This document shows, piece after piece, positions 27,735 through 36,684 of a stretch of 64,000 nt of DNA. The notes under the pieces were generated by a model. It was not told the origin of the DNA and ran no database searches. It worked only from the letters and a program-made list of their open reading frames with translations. Each line of letters begins with the position of its first letter. Within the stretch, counting starts at the first letter, position 1. Source of the stretch: Wolbachia endosymbiont of Folsomia candida (lineage in GTDB: Bacteria; Pseudomonadota; Alphaproteobacteria; Rickettsiales; Anaplasmataceae). Made by a program: the position numbers and the translations under genes. The stretch is from positions 1,736,001-1,800,000 of the forward strand of contig NZ_CP015510.2 in NCBI RefSeq assembly GCF_001931755.2, read 5' to 3'.

Positions 27735-28785
27735 TGTAAAGGTCAACTAATTCGATGACAAAAATGTTAAGATAAAAGAAACATTTTTGAGGGAGTTAGG
27801 TATGAGAAGAAACACAGAAGATAAAACTTTAGAGAGAAATTACCAAAGTAAATGGAGATTTTTGATCAAAGAATATGAGCAAACAAAGGCAAAAAAGCAT
27901 CCATTTTATAGATTTGTAGGCGATTTTTATCACGCTAATGGAATCAACAGACAAACATTCTGTAAATATTATAATAGGTATAGAAATAGCGGATTAGAAA
28001 AAGAGTTTTTACCAAGAAAAAGAGGTCCAAGATGGGAAAGTAGAAGAACAGATATTGAAATAGAAAAAGCAGTTATAGAGGAGCGGAAAAAAGGGATAAA
28101 TAAATATGAAATTTGTGCTATACTAGCAAAAAAGTTGGGCAACAAAACACCTTCTCCATCTGGTATATATAATATTATTAAGAGAGCCGGCATGAATAAG
28201 TTGAGCACAAAAGAAAAAGAGGTGAAGAGAAAGATAATCAGGGAAAAAGCTGGAGAACTGGCGCATATAGACTGTCATTATTTGAGTAAAGATATGATAA
28301 TAAATGAGAGCAAAAGATACTATTTAGTGTGTGTAATAGACGATGCAAGCCGTATAGCATGGGCAGAAGTTTTAGAAAATATTCAGAGTCTGAATGTAAT
28401 GTTTGCAGTGCTCAGATGTTTTAATTATATAAAGCAAAGTTACAGTATTCAGTTCAAAGAAGTAATGACAGACAATGGACCAGAGTTTGCATCAAGAAGT
28501 AATTTGGATGGACATCCATTTGAAAGAATGTTAGTTGAAATTGGCTTAAAGCATTTATATACAAGGCCATATAGACCACAAACAAATGGCAAAGTAGAGC
28601 GCTTTTGGCGGACTTTAAATGATGATTTGATTGAGGGAACAACGTTTGAGACCGTTCAAGAATTTAAGGATGAATTGTTTAGATATTTAATTTATTACAA
28701 TGAACACAGGCCGCATCAAGCTCTTGGAGGTATTACTCCTTTGAGCTTTTTGCAAAATTTGTCAATGAATTAGTTGACCTTTACA
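27735..28785 (+). mobile_element. IS481-like element, copy 1 (1051 bp)
   Basis: Bounded by perfect 19-bp inverted repeats: TGTAAAGGTCAACTAATTC at 27735-27753 and its complement at 28767-28785. One transposase fills it. Copies 2 (45480-46530) and 3 (61115-62165) have exactly the same length. Copy 1 differs from both at three visible synonymous positions near 28260-28285. The flanks are GTCATCC on the left and GGGATGAC on the right, an inverted rather than direct repeat, so no target duplication is visible. Confidence 0.9.
27802..28773 (+). CDS. IS481-like transposase (copy 1)
   Basis: 323 residues from the ATG at 27802, preceded by GAGGGAGTTAGGT; an in-frame TTG five codons upstream is less likely. 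An N-terminal helix-turn-helix region (INRQTFCKYYNRYRNSGLEK) is followed by an rve integrase core. The DDE residues are in AHIDCHYLSKD, MTDNGPEFAS and KVERFWRTLND. C-terminal YYNEHRPHQALGGITPLSFL is typical of IS481/IS3-type enzymes. The frame is intact, so the element may be active. Confidence 0.9.
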   Translation: MRRNTEDKTLERNYQSKWRFLIKEYEQTKAKKHPFYRFVGDFYHANGINRQTFCKYYNRYRNSGLEKEFLPRKRGPRWESRRTDIEIEKAVIEERKKGINKYEICAILAKKLGNKTPSPSGIYNIIKRAGMNKLSTKEKEVKRKIIREKAGELAHIDCHYLSKDMIINESKRYYLVCVIDDASRIAWAEVLENIQSLNVMFAVLRCFNYIKQSYSIQFKEVMTDNGPEFASRSNLDGHPFERMLVEIGLKHLYTRPYRPQTNGKVERFWRTLNDDLIEGTTFETVQEFKDELFRYLIYYNEHRPHQALGGITPLSFLQNLSMN

Positions 28786-28838
28786 GGGATGACAACTTAA
28801 GGTAGTTTAAGTTGCTAAAATAATGTTATGCAAGTGAT

Positions 28839-30647
28839 CTACTCTTGAGTGATAACCTGTAAAGACAACTCCTTTAAATGACCATTATCCACTTTAGAAG
28901 GAGCACCCATTAATACATCTTCACCTTGCTGATTCATCGGAAAGCAGATTACCTCGCGAATGTTTGGCTCATCTGCAAGCAGCATAACCATTCTATCAAC
29001 CCCAGGTGCTATACCGCCGTGAGGTGGAACACCAAATCTAAATGCACGCACAAGCGCTCCAAACTTTGCGTCAACTTCTTCTTTATTATAGCCTGCAATG
29101 GAAAAAGCTTTATACATAATATCCAGCTTATTATTACGAATTGCCCCGCTTGATAGCTCTATTCCATTGCAGACAAAATCATATTGATAAGCAATAATCT
29201 CTAGCGGATCTTTTTCTTCTAAATCTTGCATACCACCGTGCGGCATAGAGAATGGATTGTGAAAAAAATCGATCTTTTTGTTTTTTTCATCATAAAAGAA
29301 ATATGGAAAATCAGTAATCCAACAAAATTTGAAGACATTGTCATCTATAAGACTGAGTTCTGATCCAAGAAGAGTACGTACTTTTCCTGCTATTGTTGCC
29401 GCCTCATCTTCTTTGCCCGATGTGAAAAATACACTGTCTCCTGGTTTTATATTTGTCATCTCTCTAATTTGATTGAGCCTATTCTCATCAAGGAATTTAG
29501 CAATCGGCCCTTTTGCAGATCCGTCATCATCAAAAGTTATATACCCAAGACCTTTTGCACCGAATTCTTTTTGTGCATGCTCTATTTTTTTATCAAAAAA
29601 GCTACGTGGTTCTTTTGCTGTTTTGGGAGCCGGAATTGCTCTTACTACCATACCACACTCGACATTTTTTTTGAAAATGTTGAACTCTGAATCACGAAAA
29701 ATTTCTGTAACGTCACTGATGAGTAGTGGATTTCGTAAATCTGGCTTATCAGAGCCATATTTCAGCATTGCCTCTTTATAGGTAATACGTGGAAAATTTT
29801 TCTCAATAGACTTTTTAGAAAATTTAGCAAATACACTATATAAAACAGACTCAATAATCTGAAAGATATCTTCTTGAGTAACAAAGGACATTTCAAGGTC
29901 TAGTTGGTAAAATTCACCTGGAGAGCGGTCAGCTCTTGCATCCTCATCACGAAAACATGGTGCAATTTGAAAATATTTATCAAATCCAGAGACCATAAGG
30001 AGCTGCTTAAAAATTTGTGGAGCTTGTGGCAATGCATAAAACTTACCAGGATTTAATCTGCTTGGCACCAAATAGTCACGTGCTCCTTCGGGTGATGAAG
30101 CAGTGAGTATCGGAGTTTGAATTTCTAAGAACCCTTGTTCTATCATGAGCTTCCGGAGCTCTGCAACAACCTGTGAACGCAGAATAATGTTATTTCTGGC
30201 TTTTTCACGTCTTAGGTCAATAAATCTATACTTAAACCTCATATTTTCCGGGTATTCTTGCTCACCTGCAATGCTTGCTAATATGCTTCTTTCTTCCTTT
30301 GCTATTTCCTCGTCACTATGAAACTCAACTTCTGATTCAACATGCAAATGACTCACTACCACTTCAATTGCACCGGTTGCAATAGAGCTATTTACTGTGT
30401 CTTCAGTTCTGGCTGTTACTACTCCTTTAACAGTAATGACACTTTCTGACTTTAAGGTTGAGATCTGATCAAAAAAATCTTTATCATTATTAAACACCAG
30501 CTGAGTAATGCCATGAAAATCTCTAAGGTCCACAAAAATTAGATTGCCATGGTCGCGTTTGCGATAAAGCCATCCTGAAAGTGTTACTTCCTTTCCTACA
30601 TCATTTTTTTGCAATTGATTACACGTATGAGTTTTATAGCAATTCAT
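28839..30647 (-). CDS. aspS: Aspartyl-tRNA synthetase AspS
   Basis: 602 residues from the Met of [12 protein letters not shown]; the frame is open 19 codons further up, but that stretch ([13 protein letters not shown]) is not family-like. The N-terminal OB domain ([19 protein letters not shown]) binds the anticodon. Class II motif 2 is [23 protein letters not shown], the GAD insert follows, and motif 3 is [13 protein letters not shown]. The bacterial-type length suggests it may be non-discriminating (Asp/Asn), serving GatCAB, as in most alphaproteobacteria. Confidence 0.95.
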   Translation of the reverse strand: MNCYKTHTCNQLQKNDVGKEVTLSGWLYRKRDHGNLIFVDLRDFHGITQLVFNNDKDFFDQISTLKSESVITVKGVVTARTEDTVNSSIATGAIEVVVSHLHVESEVEFHSDEEIAKEERSILASIAGEQEYPENMRFKYRFIDLRREKARNNIILRSQVVAELRKLMIEQGFLEIQTPILTASSPEGARDYLVPSRLNPGKFYALPQAPQIFKQLLMVSGFDKYFQIAPCFRDEDARADRSPGEFYQLDLEMSFVTQEDIFQIIESVLYSVFAKFSKKSIEKNFPRITYKEAMLKYGSDKPDLRNPLLISDVTEIFRDSEFNIFKKNVECGMVVRAIPAPKTAKEPRSFFDKKIEHAQKEFGAKGLGYITFDDDGSAKGPIAKFLDENRLNQIREMTNIKPGDSVFFTSGKEDEAATIAGKVRTLLGSELSLIDDNVFKFCWITDFPYFFYDEKNKKIDFFHNPFSMPHGGMQDLEEKDPLEIIAYQYDFVCNGIELSSGAIRNNKLDIMYKAFSIAGYNKEEVDAKFGALVRAFRFGVPPHGGIAPGVDRMVMLLADEPNIREVICFPMNQQGEDVLMGAPSKVDNGHLKELSLQVITQE

Positions 30648-30779
30648 ATTTATTTTCACTCTAAATTCTTTAAAAAGTATAGAAATAAACCTTATTATGC
30701 ACAAGCCTAAACTGTTACTGAAATAAATAGTGCTTGTAGTTATACTGTCAGAAATTGTAAGTTAAATTATAACTGAATC

Positions 30780-31217
30780 TTAGTCAATTCCATATATGTA
30801 CTCTTTCTGCACCCATGCTTTGCGATTCAATGCAGACAATAAGCACCATTTTCCATTACATTTTTCTACTCTCATTATGACAGATTTATCTATTTTCATA
30901 GTGATCTTGCTATCAGCACTCTGCTTTTTATAGCCAAAAGTGTCTTCCATGATCATTGCATAAGGTTTATCGCTCAGCAGATTGCTTTTTATCCATCCAC
31001 AGTCTTCATTTATATCACAGACTTTCTTCCAATTTTCAAATTCTTCTATGACTTTAAGAGGGAGATTCTTGCAAGTGTATATCCACTTGACTGGATAGTG
31101 AAATCCTGGTCCTGTTCTCATGTTGATCTTGCTTGATTTTGTTGAAGAAAAGTTACCAGCGGATAAGCTGAAACTAAACAATGAAAGTAATATGATAATA
31201 AACTTATTCCAAACCAT
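30780..31217 (-). CDS. Secreted SH3-like domain protein
   Basis: 145 residues. MVWNKFIIILLSLFSFSLSAG is a signal peptide with likely cleavage after SLSA-G or nearby. Two SH3-like (SH3_4/DUF1058) units follow: INMRTGPGFHYPVKWIYTCKNLPLKVIEEFENWKKVCD...GWI and TMKIDKSVIMRVEKCNGKWCLLSALNRKAWVQKEYIYG. Such periplasmic proteins usually bind peptidoglycan or proteins. Cys residues pair plausibly within each unit. Confidence 0.8.
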   Translation of the reverse strand: MVWNKFIIILLSLFSFSLSAGNFSSTKSSKINMRTGPGFHYPVKWIYTCKNLPLKVIEEFENWKKVCDINEDCGWIKSNLLSDKPYAMIMEDTFGYKKQSADSKITMKIDKSVIMRVEKCNGKWCLLSALNRKAWVQKEYIYGID

Positions 31218-31551
31218 GTTATCCTATAACTTGATCCATAACTATTCCACAAAACTCAGAAAGAATGCAATGCACATGAGACAGAGATTAAGCATATGTG
31301 CGCGCCCATACACACTGAATAGGATACATTGCATTCAAACTGAAGAAAATAATTGAAAAGCCTGCGCAGACGGAGATAGATTTTTGAGCTCTAGAAATAC
31401 CTCTATTATTATTATAATGAGGTAAGTTGAGTAACCAAAGTAATTTTTTATACTATCCATCAAATAGTCTGGTTAAAATAGCTTCAAAAGAAGCCAAGTT
31501 GTGCGTATGATTTTAGAAGTTTGTATCATACAATGTAACCACAAGAACCTT
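31218..31551. other. 334-bp spacer with a closed stem structure (candidate small RNA)
   Basis: No convincing gene. At 31263-31336 a 74-nt segment is closed by a perfect 10-bp stem, GAATGCAATG (31263-31272) with CATTGCATTC (31327-31336), and stacked on it is CACAT (31273-31277) with ATGTG (31296-31300). It does not fold as a tRNA: there is no T-loop sequence. A second hairpin, ACCTC-T-ATTAT with ATAATGAGGT, spans 31399-31423. This could be a small non-coding RNA, but no promoter was confidently placed. Confidence 0.35.
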
Positions 31552-32748
31552 ATGGAAGATAGAACTAAAGCATGGCTCATTTGGATAGTTAGTAACTTAG
31601 TTGTTATATTTAGCAACATGCAAATAATATATACTTTTATAAGTGTCAATCTGGAAGAAGAGCTTGGGCTCACAATTACACAAATTGCACTTGCTAATTT
31701 ATTATATACTTGGACTTTCGCTATCTTACAATTTTTTAGTGGGTCAATGTTCAATATTTTTTCAATTAGAAAAGTTTATTTTTTTTCATTATCAACCATG
31801 ATTCTAGGATTCATTTTACTTATCTATGGTAACAGTTTTTCCTATTTAATTTTATCTCAAATCTTGCTTGCAACTGGAGCATCATTTGGTTTTGTTAGTG
31901 CTGCTTATGTGAGTAGCGTATGTTTTCCGATTACTGAATTCGGACTGATGTTTTCATTTGTGCAGACAATTTCAAGTCTTTCTGCTTTAGTAATTCAAAT
32001 ATCATTCTCTGGTCTACTTTCCATGGGGGTATACTGGAAAAATCTTATTATATATATAATGTTATTTGGTTTAATAACGTTGATATTTACGTCTCTTCGC
32101 TCAAACGCATTTCTAGAGAAAAATTCAAAAAAATATACGATAAAGGGCTCTATAAAAGTAGTAATATATTCTATGTTAACAGTACTAAAATTAAAAGATA
32201 TATGGATAACTTCAATAGTTGGTGCTATCACTTTTGGAACATTTTTAGCACTTAATACCTTATGGGCTCCAAGATTACTTAGCACTGCAGGGCTTGACTC
32301 TGTTCAACTTGGTACAGCAACTGCAATATTATGGCTTGGCCTTGCAGCTGGTGCACCGATTGCAGATCGAGTCTCAAAATTATTCAAAAATAGAAGGCAT
32401 GTAATCTCTGCTTTCGCTGCATTGCAAGGCATCTCAATTATTATTTTATTATGCAGTCATTTAACAGTTAACATAGTGTACTCTTGTATGTTAATGTTTG
32501 GATTTGCTGCAGGTGGACATATGCTCAATTTTACAGTTGGTAGTGAGATTGTAAAACGAAGATACATTAGCACATCATCGTCTATCATCAATGGGTTTAT
32601 GTTTATTGCCAGCGGAATTATAGTGTCAATGTTAGCGCTTTTTACAGACCATCAGATGGCGCTTTTTGCAATATTTGTAATGCTAGCAATTGCTAGCGTT
32701 TTAAATTATGCAACAAAAGAGACATATCCTAAAAATACAGTAGCTTAA
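31552..32748 (+). CDS. MFS transporter
   Basis: 398 residues from the ATG of MEDRTKAWLIWIVSNLVV; a GTG 17 codons upstream also lies in frame, but the hydrophobic first helix and charged MEDRTKAW favour this start. Twelve hydrophobic segments in two halves separated by a basic loop (LRSNAFLEKNSKKYTIKGS). The motif between TM2 and TM3 is degraded (SGSMFNIFSIRKVYFFS); in the second half, GAPIADRVSKLFKNRRHV is the corresponding loop. Substrate cannot be inferred. Confidence 0.85.
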   Translation: MEDRTKAWLIWIVSNLVVIFSNMQIIYTFISVNLEEELGLTITQIALANLLYTWTFAILQFFSGSMFNIFSIRKVYFFSLSTMILGFILLIYGNSFSYLILSQILLATGASFGFVSAAYVSSVCFPITEFGLMFSFVQTISSLSALVIQISFSGLLSMGVYWKNLIIYIMLFGLITLIFTSLRSNAFLEKNSKKYTIKGSIKVVIYSMLTVLKLKDIWITSIVGAITFGTFLALNTLWAPRLLSTAGLDSVQLGTATAILWLGLAAGAPIADRVSKLFKNRRHVISAFAALQGISIIILLCSHLTVNIVYSCMLMFGFAAGGHMLNFTVGSEIVKRRYISTSSSIINGFMFIASGIIVSMLALFTDHQMALFAIFVMLAIASVLNYATKETYPKNTVA

Positions 32749-32797
32749 CTACAAGTTGATTGCTATATTGTATTTTCATAGTTGGTATTTATAGATT

Positions 32798-33118
32798 ATG
32801 GACCACACTAAATTAAAAGAAATGACAGTAACTAAAGCAAAAATAGTTGAAATTATAAATCAAGAAATAGGATTTTCAAAGGGAGACTCTGCTGCAATAA
32901 TAGAGGATATATTGGATGAAATAAGAACAAGCCTGGCAAAAGATAAAAAAGTGAAAATACAATCGTTTGGGACGTTTGTGGTTAAGAGAAAGAAAGCAAG
33001 GCCAGGAAATGTGCCAAAGACATCAAAGAAAGTGATAATTCCAGAAAGAAATTCAATTTCTTTTAAGCCTTCAGGGAATATAAAAAGATTAATAAATAAT
33101 GATAGATTTAATGGATAA
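32798..33118 (+). CDS. ihfA: Integration host factor alpha-like DNA-binding protein
   Basis: 106 residues; HU/IHF fold. An internal Met ([12 protein letters not shown], codon 9) may be the real start. The DNA-bending beta arm has [11 protein letters not shown], followed by [20 protein letters not shown]. The gene overlaps a MerR-type regulator downstream, an order widely seen in alphaproteobacteria (ihfA-merR), which favours IHF-alpha over HU. IHF bends DNA at promoters and recombination sites. Confidence 0.85.
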   Translation: MDHTKLKEMTVTKAKIVEIINQEIGFSKGDSAAIIEDILDEIRTSLAKDKKVKIQSFGTFVVKRKKARPGNVPKTSKKVIIPERNSISFKPSGNIKRLINNDRFNG

Positions 33119-33440
33119 GGAAAAATTATTCTATACGATTGGAGAAGTTGCTGAAGACCTACATTTAGAACAACATGTTTTAAGATTTTGGGAAAGTCAG
33201 TTTCATCAAATTGAGCCTATAAAGCGTAAAGGAAGAAGGCTATATGACCATAAATGCATAGAAGTGATAAAGAAAATAAAATGTATGCTATACGATAAAG
33301 GATACACAATAAGAGGGGCACAAAAGGAATTTAATAACGATATTAAAGTCAGTCATGACGGAAAGTATTTAGAGAATGTATTGCAAGAACTTAAGGATTT
33401 AAGGGATTATTTAATTAATGAAGTAGGTGCTGAAGAGTAA
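33099..33440 (+). CDS. MerR-family transcriptional regulator
   Basis: 113 residues; the start could also be the second Met (33111). The winged HTH is plain: [66 protein letters not shown] short C-terminal helix ([19 protein letters not shown]) probably dimerises it. There are no effector-binding Cys residues. It overlaps ihfA by 20 bp, so the two are co-translated. A hairpin at 33449-33470 follows. Confidence 0.88.
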   Translation: MIDLMDKEKLFYTIGEVAEDLHLEQHVLRFWESQFHQIEPIKRKGRRLYDHKCIEVIKKIKCMLYDKGYTIRGAQKEFNNDIKVSHDGKYLENVLQELKDLRDYLINEVGAEE

Positions 33441-33448
33441 TCACAAAA

Positions 33449-33470
33449 TACCGCAGAATAAACTGCGGTA
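33449..33470 (+). terminator. Hairpin after ihfA-merR
   Basis: TACCGCAG and CTGCGGTA form an 8-bp stem around the loop AATAAA, beginning 9 bases after the merR stop. No T-run follows. It may serve both this operon and the convergent orphan gene that ends at 33492. Confidence 0.5.
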
Positions 33471-33491
33471 CAATAGAGATAAAGAAGCTTA

Positions 33492-33815
33492 TTAAAAGAA
33501 TGTTACTTCAATATGTGATGTAATGTCAGGAGTATTAGTAGATTCAGCTGTAGGAGCTCCCAGTAATTCTGATATTACCTTATCTGGTCTAGTTATTCCT
33601 TTTACTATTCCGTTTCCAAAATTCAAGAGTTCTTTCCCGAAATCATCCCAAAAACCATAGGCAGCTGGAGCATTGGGACCATGAAATGCTGGAGAGTGGT
33701 TGTATTGTGGAGTTTGCGCTTTATTTGTTGCACTATTTTCTTCTGTTGAAAGGGTTAATGTATTTTTTACATAACCATTATTTACAGAGTGAGTTTTTAT
33801 TATTTTATTAACCAT
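33492..33815 (-). CDS. Small paralogue of the 702-1577 repeat protein
   Basis: 107 residues from MVNKIIKTHSVNN; eight upstream codons in frame are not shared with the paralogue. The N-terminus (KTHSVNNGYVKNTLTLSTEE) aligns with KTYSVGNDKVTRTITLSEE of the larger gene. NHSPAFHGPNAPAAYGFWDD, GNGIVKGITRP and LLGAPTAES match its SHSPY, YGFANDG, GIIKGIGF and SPTAES blocks. So it is a compact version with one repeat each. No membrane segment. Function unknown. Confidence 0.6.
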   Translation of the reverse strand: MVNKIIKTHSVNNGYVKNTLTLSTEENSATNKAQTPQYNHSPAFHGPNAPAAYGFWDDFGKELLNFGNGIVKGITRPDKVISELLGAPTAESTNTPDITSHIEVTFF

Positions 33816-34053
33816 AATATATACCAAATTAATAATCATCGATATTCTAGCACAAAGCTATTAATAATATGTCAATCTTGGTATAAATATTATCACTTAG
33901 TTGTTTATGTATAAGTTTTACTGGGTGATTTAAAAGGTAACAGATTTTCTTGCTAGATATTAACGCTGCTATTGATTTTATTTTTCAAAAATCTAGGAAA
34001 GCTTATTATTATGCAAATTCTTTCATATTGCTTGATGCAACAGTAATCTATTT

Positions 34054-34938
34054 TTAGCTTCCCAGGACTCTTATCTCCCACTCAAGCTCAACATTGAACT
34101 TATTTTTCACAATTTCTTGTATCTTGTTGCCAAGATTCTCTAAATCAGATGCAGTTGCGTTATTATGGTTTAATAAAAAGTTGCAATGCTTCTCTGAAAT
34201 TTTAGCTCCACCTATACCAAGTTCTCGACATCCAGATTGATCAATCAATTCCCATGCTTGATAGTCTTTTGGGTTTTTAAATATGCATCCAGCAGTTTTT
34301 CCAGCTATTGGCTGACTTTTATTTTTTTTGTGAATAATTTCCTTCATTTTTTGTGCTATCAATTCAGGTTCCGAGCTTGCCCCTTTAAACTCAGCTTCAA
34401 CGAAAATCCAACTTCCTTTTAGGCTATGTCCACGATAAAAGTAACTCATCTCTTCACTTAAGAATTCATATAGGTTTCCATCATGTAAATTTACTGCTTT
34501 TATAGACTGCACAACACTTCCAATATCACTGCCGTATGCGCCTGCATTCATTTCTATTGCTCCACCAACCGTTCCAGGAATTCCAGCTAAAAACTCCAAA
34601 CCACTAATTTGCTGATTTCCCGCAAAGTAAGCAAGATTGCTGAGCAGCGCAGCTCCACCAGCAACAATAGTGTTGTTACCCTTATACTCGATATATGCAA
34701 ATTCCTTACCTAGTTTTACTGTTATTCCTCTAATACCGCTATCTCGAACGATTATATTAGATGTTGCACCAATCACACTAATTGGCAATTCAGTGTTTTT
34801 AATCAAGCACGTTAGGTCTTCGATATCACTTGGTTTAAATAATACGTCAACCTGCCCACCGACACTGAGCCATGTCATTTTAGACATTGAAACGTTATAA
34901 CGATAGACTCCACGTACTTTAGGTAAGCTTATAAGCAT
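34054..34938 (-). CDS. murB: UDP-N-acetylenolpyruvoylglucosamine reductase MurB
   Basis: Reduces UDP-GlcNAc-enolpyruvate with NADPH to UDP-MurNAc. 294 residues. FAD-domain motifs: MTWLSVGGQVDVLFKP, VIGATSNIIVRDSGIRG, EFLAGIPGTVGGAIEMNAGAYG; C-terminal domain FYRGHSLKG and TAGCIFKNPK. In many MurB proteins the last motif is G-S-x-F-K-N-P with a catalytic Ser; here that position is Cys. ELGIGGAKISEKHCNFLLN is typical of alphaproteobacteria. It overlaps hemC by 10 bp as the second gene of the pair. Confidence 0.94.
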   Translation of the reverse strand: MLISLPKVRGVYRYNVSMSKMTWLSVGGQVDVLFKPSDIEDLTCLIKNTELPISVIGATSNIIVRDSGIRGITVKLGKEFAYIEYKGNNTIVAGGAALLSNLAYFAGNQQISGLEFLAGIPGTVGGAIEMNAGAYGSDIGSVVQSIKAVNLHDGNLYEFLSEEMSYFYRGHSLKGSWIFVEAEFKGASSEPELIAQKMKEIIHKKNKSQPIAGKTAGCIFKNPKDYQAWELIDQSGCRELGIGGAKISEKHCNFLLNHNNATASDLENLGNKIQEIVKNKFNVELEWEIRVLGS

Positions 34939-35807
34939 CTTGATTTCAACTCTAATCCTGCATCTACGCCCATTTTTTCTGCATCTTCCACAAAAGAAGT
35001 GCGCTCAGTAAAGTATACGTTTTTTTCATTTGCTAGCATACAATGAAGATTGAGCATATTCTCATCCACATATTCAGCCAACGCTGCAAGTGGTGTAAAA
35101 CATGAACCATTTACTGTCTTCATAAAACTACGTTCTGACTTCACTCTCATAAAAGACTTATTATTATTAATTTTCTCTAAAAGATCGATAACTTTTACAT
35201 CATTTTTCCTACATTGAATGCAAATTGCTCCCTGCCCCACTGCACTGAGCATTATTTTTGGTGATAATACTTCTGTGATTAAGTGATGTTTTTCTAATCT
35301 TATCAGTCCAGCTTCAGCTAAAATTATTCCATCAAAATTTTGATTTTGCAGCCTAGTGGTTACATTTCCACGTAGTGGTACTATATTTAAATCTGGCCTC
35401 AGCTCTAGCAACAGAACTTTTCTTCTGATTGAAGAAGTAGCAATTGTGGCCTGCTGTGGTAAATCCTCAAGGCTATTATACTTATGAGAAATAAATGCAT
35501 CATTTGGACTCAACCTTTCCAAAATACAGGGAATTGTTAAATCTTTCGAAAAAAATGCAGGCATATCCTTCAGCGAGTGAACCGCTATATCTATATTATT
35601 CTCAAGTAATTCAGTTTCAATTTCTTTGATGAATAACCCTTTACCACCTATCTCAGCAAGGTTTGCACTGGCGTATTTATCCCCAGAAGTTTTTATCTTA
35701 ATGATTTGAGTAGATAAATCAGGAAAGAAACTCAGCAATTTCTGTTTTGCCTCCAAAGCCTGGGCAATTGCAAGGTCGCTTCCTCTGGTTCCTATTCTTA
35801 TTAGCAT
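34929..35807 (-). CDS. hemC: Hydroxymethylbilane synthase HemC
   Basis: Polymerises four porphobilinogens in heme synthesis. 292 residues. IRIGTRGSDLAIAQA at the N-terminus, SGDKYASANLAEIGGKGLFIKEIE, HSLKDMP, the ATSSIRRKVLLLELRPDLNIVPLRGNVTTRL block, and GSCFTPLAALAEY, whose Cys binds the dipyrromethane cofactor. Complete and of normal length. A copy of its 5' end and upstream region recurs at 37273-37310. Confidence 0.95.
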   Translation of the reverse strand: MLIRIGTRGSDLAIAQALEAKQKLLSFFPDLSTQIIKIKTSGDKYASANLAEIGGKGLFIKEIETELLENNIDIAVHSLKDMPAFFSKDLTIPCILERLSPNDAFISHKYNSLEDLPQQATIATSSIRRKVLLLELRPDLNIVPLRGNVTTRLQNQNFDGIILAEAGLIRLEKHHLITEVLSPKIMLSAVGQGAICIQCRKNDVKVIDLLEKINNNKSFMRVKSERSFMKTVNGSCFTPLAALAEYVDENMLNLHCMLANEKNVYFTERTSFVEDAEKMGVDAGLELKSRCL

Positions 35808-35891
35808 GTATTTTATTTCAAGTCATATGTTTGATTATTTATATTGTTCCAAATCGAGCGCACTATTGCAACTTGACAATTCTTAAATATC

Positions 35892-35929
35892 TTGACAATT
35901 TTTAAATTATAATGCTAATATTAGCATTA
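35892..35929 (+). promoter_or_regulatory. Promoter with 20-bp perfect palindrome upstream of family member C
   Basis: TTGACA (35892-35897), 18-bp spacer and TAATAT (35916-35921). The -10 is at the centre of TAATGCTAATATTAGCATTA (35910-35929), a perfect 20-bp palindrome that is partly kept upstream of members A (10520-10537) and B (11357-11373). The layout is that of an operator over the -10. Confidence 0.55.
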
Positions 35930-35955
35930 TTTAGATAAGTGTTAATGAGGCTATT

Positions 35956-36450
35956 ATGAATGGACAAAATAATGAATATCCATGGGTTGCTATTATTGTT
36001 TTAAGTGGAATGTTAGTAGTAGGGGCAGTAATTGGCTCTTTACAAGGACTTTTGCTTAGCTCCAGAGTTTTATCACCTTTGGTTGTAGGTGGAATTTTGG
36101 GTTTTGCAATTGCTGCACTTTTTTCAACTTTTCAGATTATAGCATTAAGTAAGTTAGGTGATATAGATCTTAAAGAAATAGCTTTAAAACGTGCGACTCA
36201 CATAGTTACTTGGACAGTTACAAGCAGTCTAATTGGAGTTGGTCTTGCTGCAGCCGCAAATGCTATGTTTCCTGGTGTCATGCTTGCAATTGGGTCACCA
36301 GCTTTGGTAGGCGCGATAATAGGAGCTATAGCACCAACTGCAGGTTTCCTTCTACCTGACCAAGTGAGTGAGTATATTATATCACCTGTAATTGAACGTT
36401 TTTCTTCAAAGGAAAAGGAAGACGATCCATCATTGTGTTGTAGTTTATAG
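35956..36450 (+). CDS. Gly/Ala-rich multi-pass membrane protein, family member C
   Basis: 164 residues; ATG preceded by AATGAGGCTATT. Hydrophobic segments at about 10-35, 38-62, 78-105 and 108-130. Family signatures are complete: GVGLAAAANAMFPGVMLAIG and SPALVGAIIGAIAPTAGFLL. The short tail SKEKEDDPSLCCSL is identical in the broken copy D. CCSL is a poor CaaX candidate. Directly after the stop comes a duplicated piece of the secD 5' end. Confidence 0.65.
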   Translation: MNGQNNEYPWVAIIVLSGMLVVGAVIGSLQGLLLSSRVLSPLVVGGILGFAIAALFSTFQIIALSKLGDIDLKEIALKRATHIVTWTVTSSLIGVGLAAAANAMFPGVMLAIGSPALVGAIIGAIAPTAGFLLPDQVSEYIISPVIERFSSKEKEDDPSLCCSL

Positions 36451-36493
36451 CTATTTTACCTACAATCAGTTTTATAATTTTAAATTATAGCTT

Positions 36494-36562
36494 ATGTTCA
36501 GCAGGCTTATAGTAAAATCGGTTTCAGTATTACTAATTTGTCTGCTGTATGAAATATTATAA
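36494..36562 (+). pseudogene. Truncated duplicate of secD 5' end (first)
   Basis: ATG at 36494 begins the peptide MFSRLIVKSVSVLLICLL, which matches the start of intact secD at 38126 except for Ile-to-Val at position 10. About 30 bp of identical upstream sequence (TTTTATAATTTTAAATTATA) precede it. After CTGCTG the match ends and a stop follows at 36560-36562. A relic of segmental duplication. Confidence 0.8.
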
Positions 36563-36600
36563 TTATAGATTCCACGTACTTTAAGTAATCTTATAGGCAT
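36563..36600 (-). pseudogene. Truncated duplicate of murB 5' end
   Basis: Reverse strand; CAT at 36598-36600 corresponds to the murB start at 34936-34938. The match covers the first ten or so codons (GATTCCACGTACTTTAAGTA against GACTCCACGTACTTTAGGTA). It is joined directly to sequence matching the region upstream of hemC (36601-36630 against 35855-35880), so hemC itself was lost from this copy. Confidence 0.75.
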
Positions 36601-36622
36601 AAATCAAGCTCATTATTGCAAC

Positions 36623-36652
36623 TTGACAATTTTTGATTTTTAATGCCATTAT
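36623..36652 (+). promoter_or_regulatory. Decaying promoter of broken family member D
   Basis: TTGACA (36623-36628), 18-bp spacer and CATTAT (36647-36652), at the same distance from the ATG as in member C. The palindrome of C is lost here (TTAATGCCATTATTGAAG). Confidence 0.4.
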
Positions 36653-36684
36653 TGAAGTTGTTAGGTAAACATTGAGAGGTTATT

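Noticed and set aside
31263..31336. tRNA of 74 nt
   Set aside because: The size fits, but there is no D-arm, anticodon stem or TTC-containing T-loop; kept only as a structured element.
31473..31754. Reverse frame opposite the MFS gene start
   Set aside because: Shadow of the transporter coding strand; no independent features.
35956..36450. CaaX box CCSL at the end of family member C
   Set aside because: Positions a1 and a2 are Cys and Ser, a poor match; the protein also has several TM segments.
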